DNA of 64,000 bases from Streptococcaceae bacterium (GCA_022484805.1 JAKVKP010000008.1:1-64000), one strand, 5' to 3'. Shown: positions 19,576-30,902, counted from the stretch's first letter. The notes: generated by a model from the letters alone, not told the origin. Program-made: numbers and translations.

Positions 19576-20262
19576 CACTAGCTTGTCTAAAGCATTTTTA
19601 GCGGCGCTTTGTTCTGCCATTTTCTTCGATTTTCCAGAACCAAGTCCAATCACTTCACCATCAGCAGAAACATTCATTTCAAAAATACGTTCATGCGCTG
19701 GACCAATTTGACGTTCTTCTTGATATTGAATCACAATTTCACCATTTTGCTGTAAGACTTCCTGAAGCTGTGTCTTGTAATCAATCACGCGTTCATAGGC
19801 ATCATTTTCTACCTTGGGTATCATTACTTGATTGATAAATCGTTCAACTTTACCATAGCCTTGATCAATCAATAGCGCACCCAAAAAGGATTCAAATAAA
19901 TCACATAAAAGTGAATTTCTGGTTCTACCACCTGTCGCTTCCTCACCCTTACCTAATTTCACATACTGATCAAAATGACAGTCTCTTGCAAAGCCAGCTA
20001 GGCTTTCTTCACGTACAATCGAGCTTCTTTTTCTTGATAAAACGCCCTCAGGCTCATCTGGATATTTATCAAAAAGATAGCGTGAAATAATCAATTGTAA
20101 GACAGCGTCACCTAAAAATTCCAAACGTTCATTATCTGAAATGTTTAAGAAACGATGCTCATTAACGTAGCTAGAATGCGTAAATGCAGTTTCTAAAGTT
20201 GTGATGTCTGAAAAAATAATATTAAAATGGTCCTTTAATTCATAGATTAAACCTTGATTCAT
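19570..20262 (-). CDS. rnc: Ribonuclease III
   Basis: Double-strand-specific endoribonuclease for rRNA processing and mRNA turnover. The 230-residue protein has the catalytic signature [14 protein letters not shown] (residues 43-56) and the second acidic site at [15 protein letters not shown]. The dsRNA-binding domain at the C-terminus ([33 protein letters not shown]) is complete. ATG 20262 is preceded by GGGGGC. Its stop codon lies inside the heptad repeat block at 19541-19575, so the 3' end of the gene has been built from, or has seeded, that repeat. Confidence 0.96.
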   Translation of the reverse strand: MNQGLIYELKDHFNIIFSDITTLETAFTHSSYVNEHRFLNISDNERLEFLGDAVLQLIISRYLFDKYPDEPEGVLSRKRSSIVREESLAGFARDCHFDQYVKLGKGEEATGGRTRNSLLCDLFESFLGALLIDQGYGKVERFINQVMIPKVENDAYERVIDYKTQLQEVLQQNGEIVIQYQEERQIGPAHERIFEMNVSADGEVIGLGSGKSKKMAEQSAAKNALDKLVQ

Positions 20263-20445
20263 AGTAGCCCCCAGTTGCTATTATCATATAAAATTCAGCT
20301 ATCCACTATTATACACTAAATTAAGGCTTTTATGCTGAATTTCAGCTATAATATCTTTATAGATTGATGAATTAGCAAACTCAATTAATCCGTTAATTAT
20401 TTAATCATTTCAACAGGTTTATTTGCATTCAGGAAAGGAAAATAA

Positions 20446-20721
20446 ATGAAAAAATTATCAATAAAAGTGACCGGTAGAGTCCAAGGTGTTGGCTTTCGCT
20501 ATTCTACCAAAATTGTTGCTGATAAGCTCGGTATTCGAGGTGGTGTTTGGAATTCCGAAGATGGCTCAGTCGGTATCGAGGCAATTGGTGAAAATGAACA
20601 AATGGCTGCATTTTTAGATGCGTTAAAAAAGTCACCTGCACCGTGGGGAAAAGTTGACCAGCTTAAAATTGATGCCAATCCAAAAATTTTAGAAGTAAAT
20701 AGCTTTGAAATTAGAAACTGA
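20446..20721 (+). CDS. acyP: Acylphosphatase
   Basis: Small enzyme (91 residues) that hydrolyses acyl phosphates. The motif GRVQGVGFRYSTK carries the phosphate-binding Arg, and GGVWNSEDGSVGIEAIG carries the catalytic Asn. It is the usual single-domain alpha/beta sandwich with no extra domains. ATG 20446 follows AGGAAAGGA. It stands alone, divergent from rnc and convergent with the ECF gene. Confidence 0.93.
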   Translation: MKKLSIKVTGRVQGVGFRYSTKIVADKLGIRGGVWNSEDGSVGIEAIGENEQMAAFLDALKKSPAPWGKVDQLKIDANPKILEVNSFEIRN

Positions 20722-20743
20722 TTTCTGAATAAATTTTTCAAGG

Positions 20744-20808
20744 AAAAAGTGACCAAAATAGATGATATTACTATTAAAAGTAATTATCTAAATTTTGATC
20801 ACTTTTTG
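20744..20808. terminator. Bidirectional terminator between acyP and the ECF gene
   Basis: AAAAAGTGACCAAAAT and ATTTTGATCACTTTTT form the stem, with a second AT-rich hairpin in between. It serves the two convergent genes. Confidence 0.75.
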
Positions 20809-20818
20809 TGATATTAAG

Positions 20819-21400
20819 CTATGCTTCTTTTTTTAGCTGGTTAAAGACTGAATTTGGCATAATTTGTTTTAATTTAACAACAACAAAATACGCAATATTA
20901 AAATCAATTAAACTGTGAATTAAACCGCCACCGCCGATTAAAACGAAAACATAATAGTAAAAATTAACATCAACAGGGTTGGGCTGACCAATATAAAATA
21001 ACAAAACAACAATGCTTTCAACACCAGCATGGATTAGTCCAATCCAGAAATTAAAAAATTGAAACCGCCAATTTGGAAAAAGTGCTTTGCTTGGTTCAAT
21101 ATGCTTGCCGTATTTTTGAATATAAAGCGCACCAATAAAAGCAAAAACAATGTGAGATAAGGCACGCAAGGTAATAATTATCGGTAATCCCGTTAAGAAA
21201 AAGCCTAAACTCGTTCCTAATGCAACCAAAATTGCAACAACCGGCGAGATAAACATCGCAATCATCACAGGTACATGAGAGGCTAGGGTAAATGAAGCTG
21301 GCGGAATGGTGATTTTAGGCATAACCATCGGAATTAGAATACCGAGCGCAATTAAAATTGCGGTAATCGTCAATTTTTGTAGATTTACTGTCTGTTTCAA
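20819..21400 (-). CDS. ECF transporter S component (vitamin uptake, substrate unproven)
   Basis: A membrane protein of about 193 residues with five or six hydrophobic segments. ITAILIALGILIPMVMP lies at the N-terminus, then the conserved-looking ASFTLASHVPVMIAMFISP and ALGTSLGFFLTGLP stretches. It fits the substrate-binding S components that work with a shared EcfAAT energy module, which is not in this window. The pattern reminds me of niacin-type (NiaX) S components, but that is weak. The start is put at TTG 21400 because AGGAG lies nine bases upstream; the ATG at 21409 directly abuts the site. A TTGACG element is seen at 21493-21498. Confidence 0.7.
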   Translation of the reverse strand: MKQTVNLQKLTITAILIALGILIPMVMPKITIPPASFTLASHVPVMIAMFISPVVAILVALGTSLGFFLTGLPIIITLRALSHIVFAFIGALYIQKYGKHIEPSKALFPNWRFQFFNFWIGLIHAGVESIVVLLFYIGQPNPVDVNFYYYVFVLIGGGGLIHSLIDFNIAYFVVVKLKQIMPNSVFNQLKKEA

Positions 21401-21552
21401 CTTTAACATCTCCTATTCATGATAAAGGCTGTTTTTTTAGCATTAATTTCCTAACACCTTTGATTTCAAAAGCTATAATACTTTTAACCTTTCGTCAACC
21501 CTATATTTAATAATTTTTTTCATTATCTAAATAAATTTGCTTTTTAATCAAT

Positions 21553-21586
21553 AAAAAAACGCTATTATTCAATAAATAACGTTTTT
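21553..21586 (-). terminator. Terminator of tatD-rnmV-rsmA
   Basis: On the minus strand CGTTATT pairs with AATAGCG (one wobble) and runs into TTTTTTT, 25 bases past the rsmA stop. Confidence 0.7.
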
Positions 21587-21610
21587 CGATTACTATTAAA
21601 TTATAAAAGG

Positions 21611-22504
21611 CTACTCATCCGATTCTCGATCAATCGCTTTCGACTTAAAAAGTTGATTAGCTAAGCTTGCAAATTCTTCGATGGACAGACTTTCGCCACG
21701 CCTGTTTTGTGCAATTTCTGAGTTCAAAAAACCAGCTTCTAACCAAGACTTAATTGCAACTGATTTGCCAAAGTGCGAAACGTAATTATTCCAAAGTGTT
21801 TTTCGTCGGTGTACAAAGGCTGCTCTTGTGCATTCAAAGAAAAAATTTTCATCAATCACTTGCGCTCGTGGCTGATTTAATCTTGTTAATTGTAAAATCG
21901 CCGAATCCACATTAGGCTGTGGTAAAAAAACCGTTCTTGGTACAATAAAAGCGACCTTCGCATCCGTATAATATTGAGCTGCAATAGAAAGAGAGCCGTA
22001 ATTTTTAGTCGATGGCTTAGCTGAAATTCGATCTGCCACTTCTTTTTGCATCATCACAACAAACTCAGCAATATTGACGCCCGCCTCTAACAGAGACATA
22101 ATAATTGGTGTTGTAATGTAATAAGGCAAGTTTGCAACGATTTTTAAGGGTAATTCTGGATTTTTAAATGTTTGAATGACTGCTTGTAAATCTGCCTGCA
22201 GAATATCCTGATTAATAATTTGGACATTATCAAAATCGCCGAGCGTTTCAGCTAGAATTGGCACCAATCGACGATCAATTTCAAAAGCTTTGACTTCGGC
22301 TGCTGCCTCAGCTAAAAACTCAGTCAAAGCACCAATACCGGGACCTATTTCAATCACATTGATTGTTTTATCAAGCTCGGCAGTTGCTACAATTTTTGCT
22401 AAAACATTGCTGTCCTGCAAAAAGTTTTGACCAAAACTTTTTTTAAATGTAAAGCCATACTTTTTTAAAATCGCTTGGGTACGTGTGGGATTTGCAATTC
22501 TCAT
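21611..22504 (-). CDS. rsmA: 16S rRNA adenine dimethyltransferase RsmA (KsgA)
   Basis: Dimethylates the two adjacent adenines in the 3'-terminal helix of 16S rRNA. The 297 residues begin with [21 protein letters not shown] motif I is [17 protein letters not shown] (around 50) and the catalytic motif IV is [14 protein letters not shown] (around 125). The C-terminal helical domain is intact. Its ATG overlaps the rnmV stop by one base (TAATG), so translation is coupled, a pairing conserved across Firmicutes. Confidence 0.96.
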   Translation of the reverse strand: MRIANPTRTQAILKKYGFTFKKSFGQNFLQDSNVLAKIVATAELDKTINVIEIGPGIGALTEFLAEAAAEVKAFEIDRRLVPILAETLGDFDNVQIINQDILQADLQAVIQTFKNPELPLKIVANLPYYITTPIIMSLLEAGVNIAEFVVMMQKEVADRISAKPSTKNYGSLSIAAQYYTDAKVAFIVPRTVFLPQPNVDSAILQLTRLNQPRAQVIDENFFFECTRAAFVHRRKTLWNNYVSHFGKSVAIKSWLEAGFLNSEIAQNRRGESLSIEEFASLANQLFKSKAIDRESDE

Positions 22505-23082
22505 TATTTATTTTTTTCCTCATAGTCTTTCATGATACTTTCAATTTCTACCGCTGAAATTTGGAATAGTGCCAGACGCTTCTTAAGTTGCTTTGCATTA
22601 GCATAGCCAATTCTTAAGCAATCTCCCAAAAAAATTCGACGATTCTTAGCATCGGGACCTAATGTTAAGCCGAGACGATTTAATAATTGTGTATCAACCT
22701 CATAACTAGATTGAACGCGTTCAGATAGAGTATAAACTTTGTCTAGAGCCGCTTTTAAAGCTTTATAATCAGCATGCTCAATACCAAGAGACTTACCCTT
22801 CGATTTTGAATTAGGCTTTGCTTCACTTCTTGTTAAAAAAGCATGGCGTACATCTGGCACCTGTCTTGTGATTTCACGTCTAATCTGTTCCCCTGAAACA
22901 TCTGGATCAGTAAATACAATTACTCCACGAAGCGCGTTGGCCCGCTTAATTTGTTCAATAATTGCTTCACTAACTCCTGAACCACCTGTTTGGATTGTGT
23001 CAACATCAAAGAATTGCTTCAAGCGGACTGTATCATCATGACCCTCAACAACAATTACTTCTTCAATTTTTATTTTGTCCAT
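22504..23082 (-). CDS. rnmV: Ribonuclease M5
   Basis: Matures the ends of 5S rRNA precursor in Gram-positives, working on the L18-bound RNA. The 192-residue protein has an N-terminal Toprim domain ([18 protein letters not shown], then [18 protein letters not shown]) and the conserved [11 protein letters not shown] and [12 protein letters not shown] stretches. ATG 23082 has AAGGAG only three bases away, a tight spacing. It overlaps rsmA and follows tatD by 39 bases. Confidence 0.95.
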   Translation of the reverse strand: MDKIKIEEVIVVEGHDDTVRLKQFFDVDTIQTGGSGVSEAIIEQIKRANALRGVIVFTDPDVSGEQIRREITRQVPDVRHAFLTRSEAKPNSKSKGKSLGIEHADYKALKAALDKVYTLSERVQSSYEVDTQLLNRLGLTLGPDAKNRRIFLGDCLRIGYANAKQLKKRLALFQISAVEIESIMKDYEEKNK

Positions 23083-23121
23083 ATGCTCCTTTTCCAGTCA
23101 AAGTTTAGATATATTTTATGG

Positions 23122-23892
23122 CTAATCCTTAATTCTAAAAATTCGATGGGCATTTTGAGTAGTTTGCTTTGCAAATGCCTCGAAATCCATTTCGCGTTCT
23201 TCAGCAATTCGTTTCGCCGTATAATAAGTATACGCTGGCTCATTTTGTTTACCACGATAAGGCATTGGCGCTAGATAAGGGGCATCAGTTTCCACTAGAA
23301 TACGATTGAGTGGTGCCATTTTTGCTACCTCTCTAAGCTCGGGTGCTTTTTTAAAAGTGACCACACCACTAAATGAAAGATACATTCCTAAATCGAGAAA
23401 TTTCTGCGCAGCAGCCACTTCACCAGAAAAGCTGTGCATAATCCCACCTGCTTTCGGCAATCCCTCACTTTTTAAAATTCGATAAGTATCTTCAAGAGCA
23501 TCACGCGTATGGATAACAATTGGTAAATCGAACTGCTTTGCCAATTGGATTTGTCTACGAAATACCTGTTCTTGAATTGCCTCACCTGCGGTCATCCAAT
23601 GATAGTCCAAGCCAATTTCCCCAAGCGCCACAACCTTTTGATCATTAAGATGACTAATCAAAAAAGACTCTATTGCCTGATCATAGCTGCCTGCCTCTGT
23701 TGGATGCCAGCCGATAATGCTGTACAAATTCGGAAAGCGTTTTGATAATGCCAAGCTTTTTTCAATGGTTGGTTGATCAAAGCCAACAATCGCCATTTCA
23801 GTCACTCCTAGTGCCTTGGCACTTTCAATCTTCTCTGCTTCAACACCCGCAAATTGCGCAACATTTAAATGCGTATGCGTATCAAATAACAT
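23122..23892 (-). CDS. tatD: TatD family metal-dependent hydrolase (DNase)
   Basis: A TIM-barrel hydrolase of the YabD/TatD group with 3'-5' exonuclease-type activity in characterised members. The metal ligands are visible: DTHTHLN at residues 4-10, GEIGLDYHW near 92, VIHTRDA near 128, MHSFSG near 150 and ETDAPYLAP near 205. At 256 residues it is full length. The ribosome binding site ahead of ATG 23892 is poor. It is the first gene of tatD-rnmV-rsmA. Confidence 0.93.
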   Translation of the reverse strand: MLFDTHTHLNVAQFAGVEAEKIESAKALGVTEMAIVGFDQPTIEKSLALSKRFPNLYSIIGWHPTEAGSYDQAIESFLISHLNDQKVVALGEIGLDYHWMTAGEAIQEQVFRRQIQLAKQFDLPIVIHTRDALEDTYRILKSEGLPKAGGIMHSFSGEVAAAQKFLDLGMYLSFSGVVTFKKAPELREVAKMAPLNRILVETDAPYLAPMPYRGKQNEPAYTYYTAKRIAEEREMDFEAFAKQTTQNAHRIFRIKD

Positions 23893-23993
23893 GATTCAAT
23901 TCTACCGCCTTCCAATAACTACTTATTCTTATATTATAGAGTAAATGATGATTTGCGACCAGTATGAAATATTGTTCTACTGTTTCAAAACAG

Positions 23994-24022
23994 AAAACGA
24001 TCAGAATAGAAAATCCTGACCG
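23994..24022 (-). terminator. Terminator of pyrG
   Basis: On the minus strand CGGTCAG and CTGATCG pair around an 11-nt loop, followed by TTTTC, just past the pyrG stop. Confidence 0.6.
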
Positions 24023-24032
24023 CCTTATCAAA

Positions 24033-25679
<1,647 letters not shown>

Positions 25680-25849
25680 TTACCAGAAAATTGAAAAATA
25701 GACTCGTTCTGCGTTAATCTGTCCGAACCCTTGCCATACAAACACAGAATTGATCTATTTAGCTGTTTTAATCAATTTAACCAGTTGAATCAACCAACCT
25801 ACTGCCCTTTTATCACGAACATTACCAAGGGGAATAGCTATAAATTAAG

Positions 25850-25936
25850 AAAGCCCCCTATCTAAGATAGGGAGCTTTGATTTAACCGTTCATGGTGCCC
25901 GAAAACTATACTACTGAAAAAAATAGAATTAGTCAA
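25850..25936 (-). promoter_or_regulatory. pyrG promoter and CTP-responsive attenuator
   Basis: The -35 TTGACT (25936-25931), 17-nt spacer and -10 TAGTAT (25913-25908) place the start at 25900, giving RNA beginning GGGC. From 25877 an 11-bp stem AAGCTCCCTAT / ATAGGGGGCTT with a CTTAG loop leads into TTTCTTAATTT. This is the arrangement known for pyrG in Bacillus: when CTP is low, polymerase stutters extra G residues at +1 to +3, and the poly-G 5' end pairs with the C-/U-rich terminator arm and prevents termination. Mechanism by homology; sequence elements seen directly. The promoter starts just past the rpoE stop codon. Confidence 0.75.
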
Positions 25937-25939
25937 CCC

Positions 25940-26536
25940 TTAATTTTCATCTTCTTCGTCTTCATCCAAATCGTCTAAATCATCATCATCGTCTTCTTCG
26001 TCGATTTCGACATCTTCCTCATCAGCATCTACGACAATTTCTTTTAAATCACTATCGTATGCGACAATTTCTTCATCATCATCGTCATCAATTGCCTTGT
26101 CAGAAATATCATCATCGTCATCATTAAACTCATCATCATCTTCTGGATCATCATCATTATAATCGATCACATCATCATCTGGTGAATTAATAAAGGCGTT
26201 AACCTTACCATTACGTTTTTTACGTTTAACAGTTTCTTCCTCATCGTCTTCTTCTAAATGAGTCACCGCTTCATCGATTTCATCAATTGCATACCAAGAA
26301 CGGAGACCCCATTTATTATCGCCAAGAGAAATAAAGCTACCGTCAATATTTAAATCGGTATAAAAGCGAGATAGAGTTTCCTTTATTTCGGTATCTGCTT
26401 TTCCTAGATACTCTTGAATTGCATTTACGAGATCATTAAAATACATTTCTTCGTTTTTTTGTTCTAGTAAAGCATGGGCAACTTCAATCATTGAAAGTTC
26501 GGCTCTGTTTTGTCCTTCAAATACGTTAATTTTCAA
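25940..26536 (-). CDS. rpoE: RNA polymerase delta subunit
   Basis: An RNA polymerase accessory protein specific to Firmicutes that speeds recycling and promoter selectivity. The 198-residue protein has a folded HARE-HTH N-terminal domain (residues 1-90, with [17 protein letters not shown] and [12 protein letters not shown]). Its disordered C-terminal half is almost entirely Asp and Glu. The start is TTG at 26536 with AGGAG eight bases upstream. It lies just ahead of pyrG, a pairing conserved in the group, but pyrG has its own promoter. Confidence 0.95.
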   Translation of the reverse strand: MKINVFEGQNRAELSMIEVAHALLEQKNEEMYFNDLVNAIQEYLGKADTEIKETLSRFYTDLNIDGSFISLGDNKWGLRSWYAIDEIDEAVTHLEEDDEEETVKRKKRNGKVNAFINSPDDDVIDYNDDDPEDDDEFNDDDDDISDKAIDDDDDEEIVAYDSDLKEIVVDADEEDVEIDEEDDDDDLDDLDEDEEDEN

Positions 26537-26685
26537 TTAAGGTACTCCTTCGTCTATTTTCATTTATCAGTTCAAAATGGCACGTAAACAAAACGTTTCA
26601 ATTTGTCTGCTACAGTCCTTATACCATTATAGAGATAGAAGCACGTTTAGTCAAAATTTTTTATTAAAACTCCTCAAAATAGTTG

Positions 26686-27048
26686 TCAAATGCTGACGAC
26701 AAGTACCAACCAACAAATCAAATAAGTAAAAATCGAAAATAAAAAGGTTAGACGCCAGAACATTTTAAAAAATTTACCATAATAAAATTCTTGATAACGA
26801 TAAATTTGAAAGCCAACGACTGTTAAAGCGATAAAAAGAATCGATAAGGAAAAATTAGGTAAAATTGAATTGGTAAATAGCCGTCGCGTCATTTCAAAAA
26901 TACCGTAGATTAAAAAAAAGGTACCCAAATCAGCAGCATTAATCGCTAAATATTTTTTGATACCCGAAAATTTAATTAAAAATTGGCTCGCAACCAATAC
27001 TATTATCGGAAAAATTAGCCAAAATAATATTGTTAATATCTTAATCAT
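26686..27048 (-). CDS. DUF3397-type membrane protein
   Basis: A small protein of about 120 residues with four hydrophobic segments, starting MIKILTILFWLIFPIIVLVA. The motif FQIYRYQEFYYGKFFKMFWR before the last segment is like DUF3397 proteins of lactobacilli and relatives. No function is known to me. ATG 27048 has AAGGA eight bases upstream; a GTG one codon earlier is possible. It lies 150 bases upstream of rpoE. Confidence 0.6.
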   Translation of the reverse strand: MIKILTILFWLIFPIIVLVASQFLIKFSGIKKYLAINAADLGTFFLIYGIFEMTRRLFTNSILPNFSLSILFIALTVVGFQIYRYQEFYYGKFFKMFWRLTFLFSIFTYLICWLVLVVSI

Positions 27049-27223
27049 CACTAAAATCCTTTATTAATTTATTTTGTTAGGCTGTTTTTAATATTTTTTC
27101 ACCTTAGCTAATATTTATCTTAACATGAAACTTTCAATAATATTAATATTTCATAAATTATGTTAGAATATTTTTAAATCTGTACGTCAGTTTTGGCGAT
27201 TAAGTTAGTAAGGAAAATGTTGG

Positions 27224-28024
27224 ATGAGAAAAAATGTGACGAAAGCAAAACGAATTGTGGTAAAGGTAGGTACCTCAACACTACTTTTAGCCAATGGTAA
27301 ACTAAATTTAAAATGTATTGACCGCCTAGCCTTTGTTTTAAGCGATCTCAATAATCGGGGCTATGAAATGATTCTTGTTTCAAGCGGTGCCATTGGAGTT
27401 GGTCTTAATGAACTCGGCTTAACTGAACGACCGAAAGAAATTCCAAAGCAACAGGCAATTGCTAGTGTTGGTCAAGTTCAATTGATGAATCTATATGTTC
27501 ATCAATTCAAGCGTTACGCCCAAATCACATCACAGCTCTTATTAACACAAGATGTTACTAGCTTCCCTGAAAGTCGGCGTAATGTTATCAATGCTTTAAA
27601 CGCTTTAATTGAAATGAATATCATCCCAATTATCAATGAAAACGATTCTGTTGCCGTCGATGAATTAGATCACGCGACACGCTTTGGTGATAATGATACA
27701 CTTTCCGCTATTGTTACACACCTCGTTGAAGCAGACTTATTAATTATGCTATCCGATATTGACGGATTGTATAACAAAAATCCAAATATCTATTCAGATG
27801 CTGAGATTATTTCTGAATTAAGTGAAATCACTCCAGAGATTATGAAGGTAGCTGGTGGGGCAGGTTCGAAATTTGGAACGGGCGGTATGACAAGCAAGTT
27901 AAAAGCGGCAGAGCTACTCTTTACTAATGGTCAAGATATGGTTCTAACAAGTGGTAAAGACCCTGATATCATCTTTGAAATCTTGGAAGGTAAGAAAATA
28001 GGAACCTTTTTTAGTCAAAAATAA
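27224..28024 (+). CDS. proB: Glutamate 5-kinase
   Basis: First enzyme of proline synthesis, phosphorylating the gamma-carboxyl of glutamate. The 266 residues hold only the amino acid kinase domain: RIVVKVGTSTLL near the start, LVSSGAIGVGL near 50, NENDSVAVDEL near 140 and GTGGMTSKLKAAEL near 220. The PUA domain of the longer E. coli type is absent, as in streptococci and lactococci. AAGGA lies nine bases before ATG 27224. proA follows after 28 bases. Confidence 0.95.
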   Translation: MRKNVTKAKRIVVKVGTSTLLLANGKLNLKCIDRLAFVLSDLNNRGYEMILVSSGAIGVGLNELGLTERPKEIPKQQAIASVGQVQLMNLYVHQFKRYAQITSQLLLTQDVTSFPESRRNVINALNALIEMNIIPIINENDSVAVDELDHATRFGDNDTLSAIVTHLVEADLLIMLSDIDGLYNKNPNIYSDAEIISELSEITPEIMKVAGGAGSKFGTGGMTSKLKAAELLFTNGQDMVLTSGKDPDIIFEILEGKKIGTFFSQK

Positions 28025-28052
28025 ATCAATCAAAAAAAACGGAGGTTACAAT

Positions 28053-29300
28053 ATGAGCGAATTAACTCAACTAGGTCAAAATGCAAAGCAAATAGCCAAC
28101 CAAATAGCGCGCCTCTCAACACCTGAAAAAAATGCCGCCTTGCAAGCAATTGCTGATAAAATTATTGAACAAAATGAATTCATTATTTCGGAAAATCAGA
28201 AGGATATTGAAAATGCCAAGGCAAATGGTATTGATGAAGTGATGATTGATCGTCTGATACTTAACGAAGCACGAATTCAATTTTTAGCCGACTCCTTAAT
28301 TGGTGTTGCCCAATTAGAGGACCCAATTGGTGAAATAATTACTGGCTTTGTGACCGAGGATGGTCTTTCGATTGATGAAAAGAGAGTTCCACTCGGCATC
28401 ATCGGTATGATTTATGAAAGTCGTCCAAATGTTACTGTCGATGCTGCTTCTCTAGCATTTAAAACTGGTAATGCCATTATTTTACGTGGCGGTAAGGAAG
28501 CCATCCATTCTAATTCTGCCTTAGTACAAGTGATGCAAGAAGCATTAATTGCAAAGCAAATTCCCAAAGAGGCGATTCAGCTAGTTACAGACACAACGAG
28601 ACAGTCTGCTACTGATATGATGCGTTTAAATGATTATTTAGATGTCTTGATTCCTCGCGGTGGCGCTGGTTTGATTAATGCCGTCAAAGAAAACTCAACC
28701 GTTCCTATTATTGAAACAGGCACAGGTAATTGCCATCTTTTTATTGATGCAAGTGCTAATCTAGAGCGTGCTGTTGAAATCTTGGTCAATGCTAAAGTGC
28801 AACGCCCTTCAGTTTGCAATGCTGTTGAAAGTATTGTTGTCCACTCTGAAATCGCTGAAAAATTCTTACCCTTGGCAGAAAAAGCGCTAGCACCTTGGCA
28901 GGTTGAATTACTTGCAGATGAACGTGCTACTCAATTCCTAACACAAGCCACCTTGGCAACTGATGAGGATTTTGGAACCGAGTTCTTAGATTACAAGCTT
29001 TCAATTAAAACTGTAGATAATTTAGAGGAAGCAATTAATCATATCAATCAATACAGTACGCATCATTCAGATGCAATTATCACCGAAAGCTATTCTAATT
29101 CTGAAATATTTTTAAATGAAATCGATTCTGCGGCTGTTTACGTCAATGCCTCTACTCGCTTTACTGATGGTTTCATGTTTGGCTTCGGTGCCGAAATTGG
29201 TATCTCAACGCAAAAATTACATGCACGTGGACCAATGGGCTTAAAAGCACTAACCACAACTAAATTTATTATTCGTGGCAATGGCCAAATTAGACAATAG
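28053..29300 (+). CDS. proA: Glutamate-5-semialdehyde dehydrogenase (gamma-glutamyl phosphate reductase)
   Basis: Second step of proline synthesis: NADPH-dependent reduction of glutamyl-5-phosphate, followed by spontaneous ring closure. The 415-residue aldehyde-dehydrogenase fold shows GMIYESRPNVTVDAA near 120, DVLIPRGGAGLINAV near 195, and the catalytic cysteine in QRPSVCNAVES near 255. The ending ARGPMGLKALTTTKFI is typical. It has a strong GGAGG site and is the second gene of proBA. Confidence 0.96.
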   Translation: MSELTQLGQNAKQIANQIARLSTPEKNAALQAIADKIIEQNEFIISENQKDIENAKANGIDEVMIDRLILNEARIQFLADSLIGVAQLEDPIGEIITGFVTEDGLSIDEKRVPLGIIGMIYESRPNVTVDAASLAFKTGNAIILRGGKEAIHSNSALVQVMQEALIAKQIPKEAIQLVTDTTRQSATDMMRLNDYLDVLIPRGGAGLINAVKENSTVPIIETGTGNCHLFIDASANLERAVEILVNAKVQRPSVCNAVESIVVHSEIAEKFLPLAEKALAPWQVELLADERATQFLTQATLATDEDFGTEFLDYKLSIKTVDNLEEAINHINQYSTHHSDAIITESYSNSEIFLNEIDSAAVYVNASTRFTDGFMFGFGAEIGISTQKLHARGPMGLKALTTTKFIIRGNGQIRQ

Positions 29301-29352
29301 ACAAGGACGAAAAGACTCATCGAATAGCTCAATTGTGATACAATTAATATAT

Positions 29353-29401
29353 TAAAAATCCGTTTCATTCTTTACAGTTTGCAAAGAATGAAACGGATTT
29401 T
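29353..29401. terminator. Bidirectional terminator after proBA
   Basis: AAAAATCCGTTTCATTCTTT pairs perfectly with AAAGAATGAAACGGATTTT around a 9-nt loop, with A- and T-runs on both sides. It serves proA and the convergent phosphatase gene. Confidence 0.9.
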
Positions 29402-29424
29402 AACATACTTTATACCAAGTTCAT

Positions 29425-30120
29425 TTAACTCTTAATTTTGGTGTCAATAATTTTGGAACCATCAATCAAAATGCCATGTAAAACGCCACCATAGACAGCA
29501 CCACCATCAATACCAACCTTATTATCTTTCAACCACAATTCATAATTTTTTTCATCACCATGTAAATAAGGCGTTGGTGTATGCCCAAATACAATTTGTT
29601 TACCCGTATCATTATGAACCTCATGAAAGCCTTCTCGAATCCACATAAAATCGTGTGCAGAGGTCTGATGCCAATCTGGCAATGTTAAATTAACACCCGC
29701 ATGCACAAAAATATGGTGCCGCGTCTCGTGGTAGAGTGGCAGTTGATTAATAAATGAAATTAATTCGTCATACTGCTCTAAAATTTGACTCGCAATTTCT
29801 GCTGGGCTCAATTCATCCGTCACACCATAATAAAGAAAGCTTTCAAGAGTTTCCTTGCCGCCATTGAGATAATAGGTCAAATAATGCTTATTGGGAAAAT
29901 AAAGAAATTGAATTAATAATTGTTCATGATTCCCTTTTAACGCAATTGCTGATTTATTTTCAACCCAATATTTAACAAACTGTAATACAGCCTTACTGTC
30001 TTCACCACGATCCACATAATCTCCTAAAAAAATCATCTGCGCATCCAACGGTTTAAATTTTATAACCTTCTCCAAGGCTAAGATTTTACCATGAATATCA
30101 CTCACGACAAAATAGCTCAA
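29425..30120 (-). CDS. PPP-family serine/threonine-type metallophosphatase
   Basis: A 231-residue calcineurin-like phosphoesterase. All PPP motifs are present: VVSDIHGK near residue 5, FLGDYVDRGEDS near 33, LKGNHEQLL near 65, FVHAGVNLTLP near 140 and VFGHTPTPYL near 170. Members include bacterial Ser/Thr/Tyr phosphatases and diadenosine tetraphosphatases, and the sequence does not decide between them. I place the start at TTG 30120, where GGGGGGTGG lies four bases upstream; a TTG five codons earlier overlaps that site. rnhA lies 38 bases upstream. Confidence 0.85.
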   Translation of the reverse strand: MSYFVVSDIHGKILALEKVIKFKPLDAQMIFLGDYVDRGEDSKAVLQFVKYWVENKSAIALKGNHEQLLIQFLYFPNKHYLTYYLNGGKETLESFLYYGVTDELSPAEIASQILEQYDELISFINQLPLYHETRHHIFVHAGVNLTLPDWHQTSAHDFMWIREGFHEVHNDTGKQIVFGHTPTPYLHGDEKNYELWLKDNKVGIDGGAVYGGVLHGILIDGSKIIDTKIKS

Positions 30121-30158
30121 AATACCACCCCCCAAAATTAATCAATCAGCATTTTTGA

Positions 30159-30635
30159 CTAGAGCTGATCCATTGTTTGATTCAATAATTCATCTACAAA
30201 TTCATTGCCACTATCTCCTGCGTGCCCTTTAGTCCATTGATAATCAATATTTGGAAAATACTGCAGGGCGCGATCCATCGCCTGCCAAAGCTCAAGATTT
30301 TTAACTGGCTTTTTATTTGCTGTCCGCCAGCCCTTTGCTTTCCAACCTGCCAACCATTCTTGAATTCCTTTTAAAACATATTGAGAATCACTAATTAATA
30401 AAATTTTTTCTTGATTTAATTCTAATCGATAGAGTTTTCTCAGCGCTTCTAGGACAGCTGTCAACTCCATTTGATTATTAGTTGCTCCCAAGTAGCCTTT
30501 TGAATCGCTTATTTTTTGATTTTCCAACTTGATTAGATAGGCCCAAGCTGCTTTGTCCGTTGCTTGAACGCTACCACCTTTTACATTACCCGTATTTCTA
30601 GAGCCACCATCCGTATATACTAATATTTCCGACAT
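30159..30635 (-). CDS. rnhA: Ribonuclease HI
   Basis: Cleaves RNA in RNA-DNA hybrids. The 158-residue protein has all four acidic catalytic residues: VYTDGGSRNTG (first Asp), NNQMELTAVLEAL (Glu), LISDSQYV (Asp) and GNEFVDELLN (Asp), plus the HAG loop histidine in WTKGHAGDSG. It is a type 1 enzyme without the N-terminal hybrid-binding domain. ATG 30635 has TTGGAG five bases upstream. It probably shares a transcript with the phosphatase. Confidence 0.93.
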   Translation of the reverse strand: MSEILVYTDGGSRNTGNVKGGSVQATDKAAWAYLIKLENQKISDSKGYLGATNNQMELTAVLEALRKLYRLELNQEKILLISDSQYVLKGIQEWLAGWKAKGWRTANKKPVKNLELWQAMDRALQYFPNIDYQWTKGHAGDSGNEFVDELLNQTMDQL

Positions 30636-30805
30636 CACAACTCCAAATTCTTATATCTATATTTTTTAATTACTTCCAATGTACATTATAACGAAAAAAA
30701 TATAAAAAATAAAAAAAATTATCAATTGAAGTCTATTTACCACTCGAAATAGAATTTAAATTTATTTATCAATAGATAAATTGTCTAAGTATTTTAAGCA
30801 AAAAC

Positions 30806-30838
30806 TAAAAAACCACCATCATCTCTGACAGTGGTAGG
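30806..30838 (-). terminator. Terminator after the methyltransferase gene
   Basis: On the minus strand ACCAC pairs with GTGGT across a 14-nt loop and runs into TTTTT, 64 bases past the stop. Confidence 0.55.
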
Positions 30839-30902
30839 AGTTTATGAAAAAGATTAATTATTTGGGATGAGTTAATAATAAGATTGGAAGCTTAAATAAG
30901 AC

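Noticed and set aside
21401-21550. preQ1 or other vitamin riboswitch ahead of the ECF S component
   Set aside because: The short leader has no match to preQ1-I, preQ1-II, TPP or FMN cores; only a TTGACG-type promoter is visible.
23070-23274. Short frames on both strands across the tatD-rnmV junction
   Set aside because: They overlap the confirmed ends of tatD and rnmV and have no ribosome binding sites.
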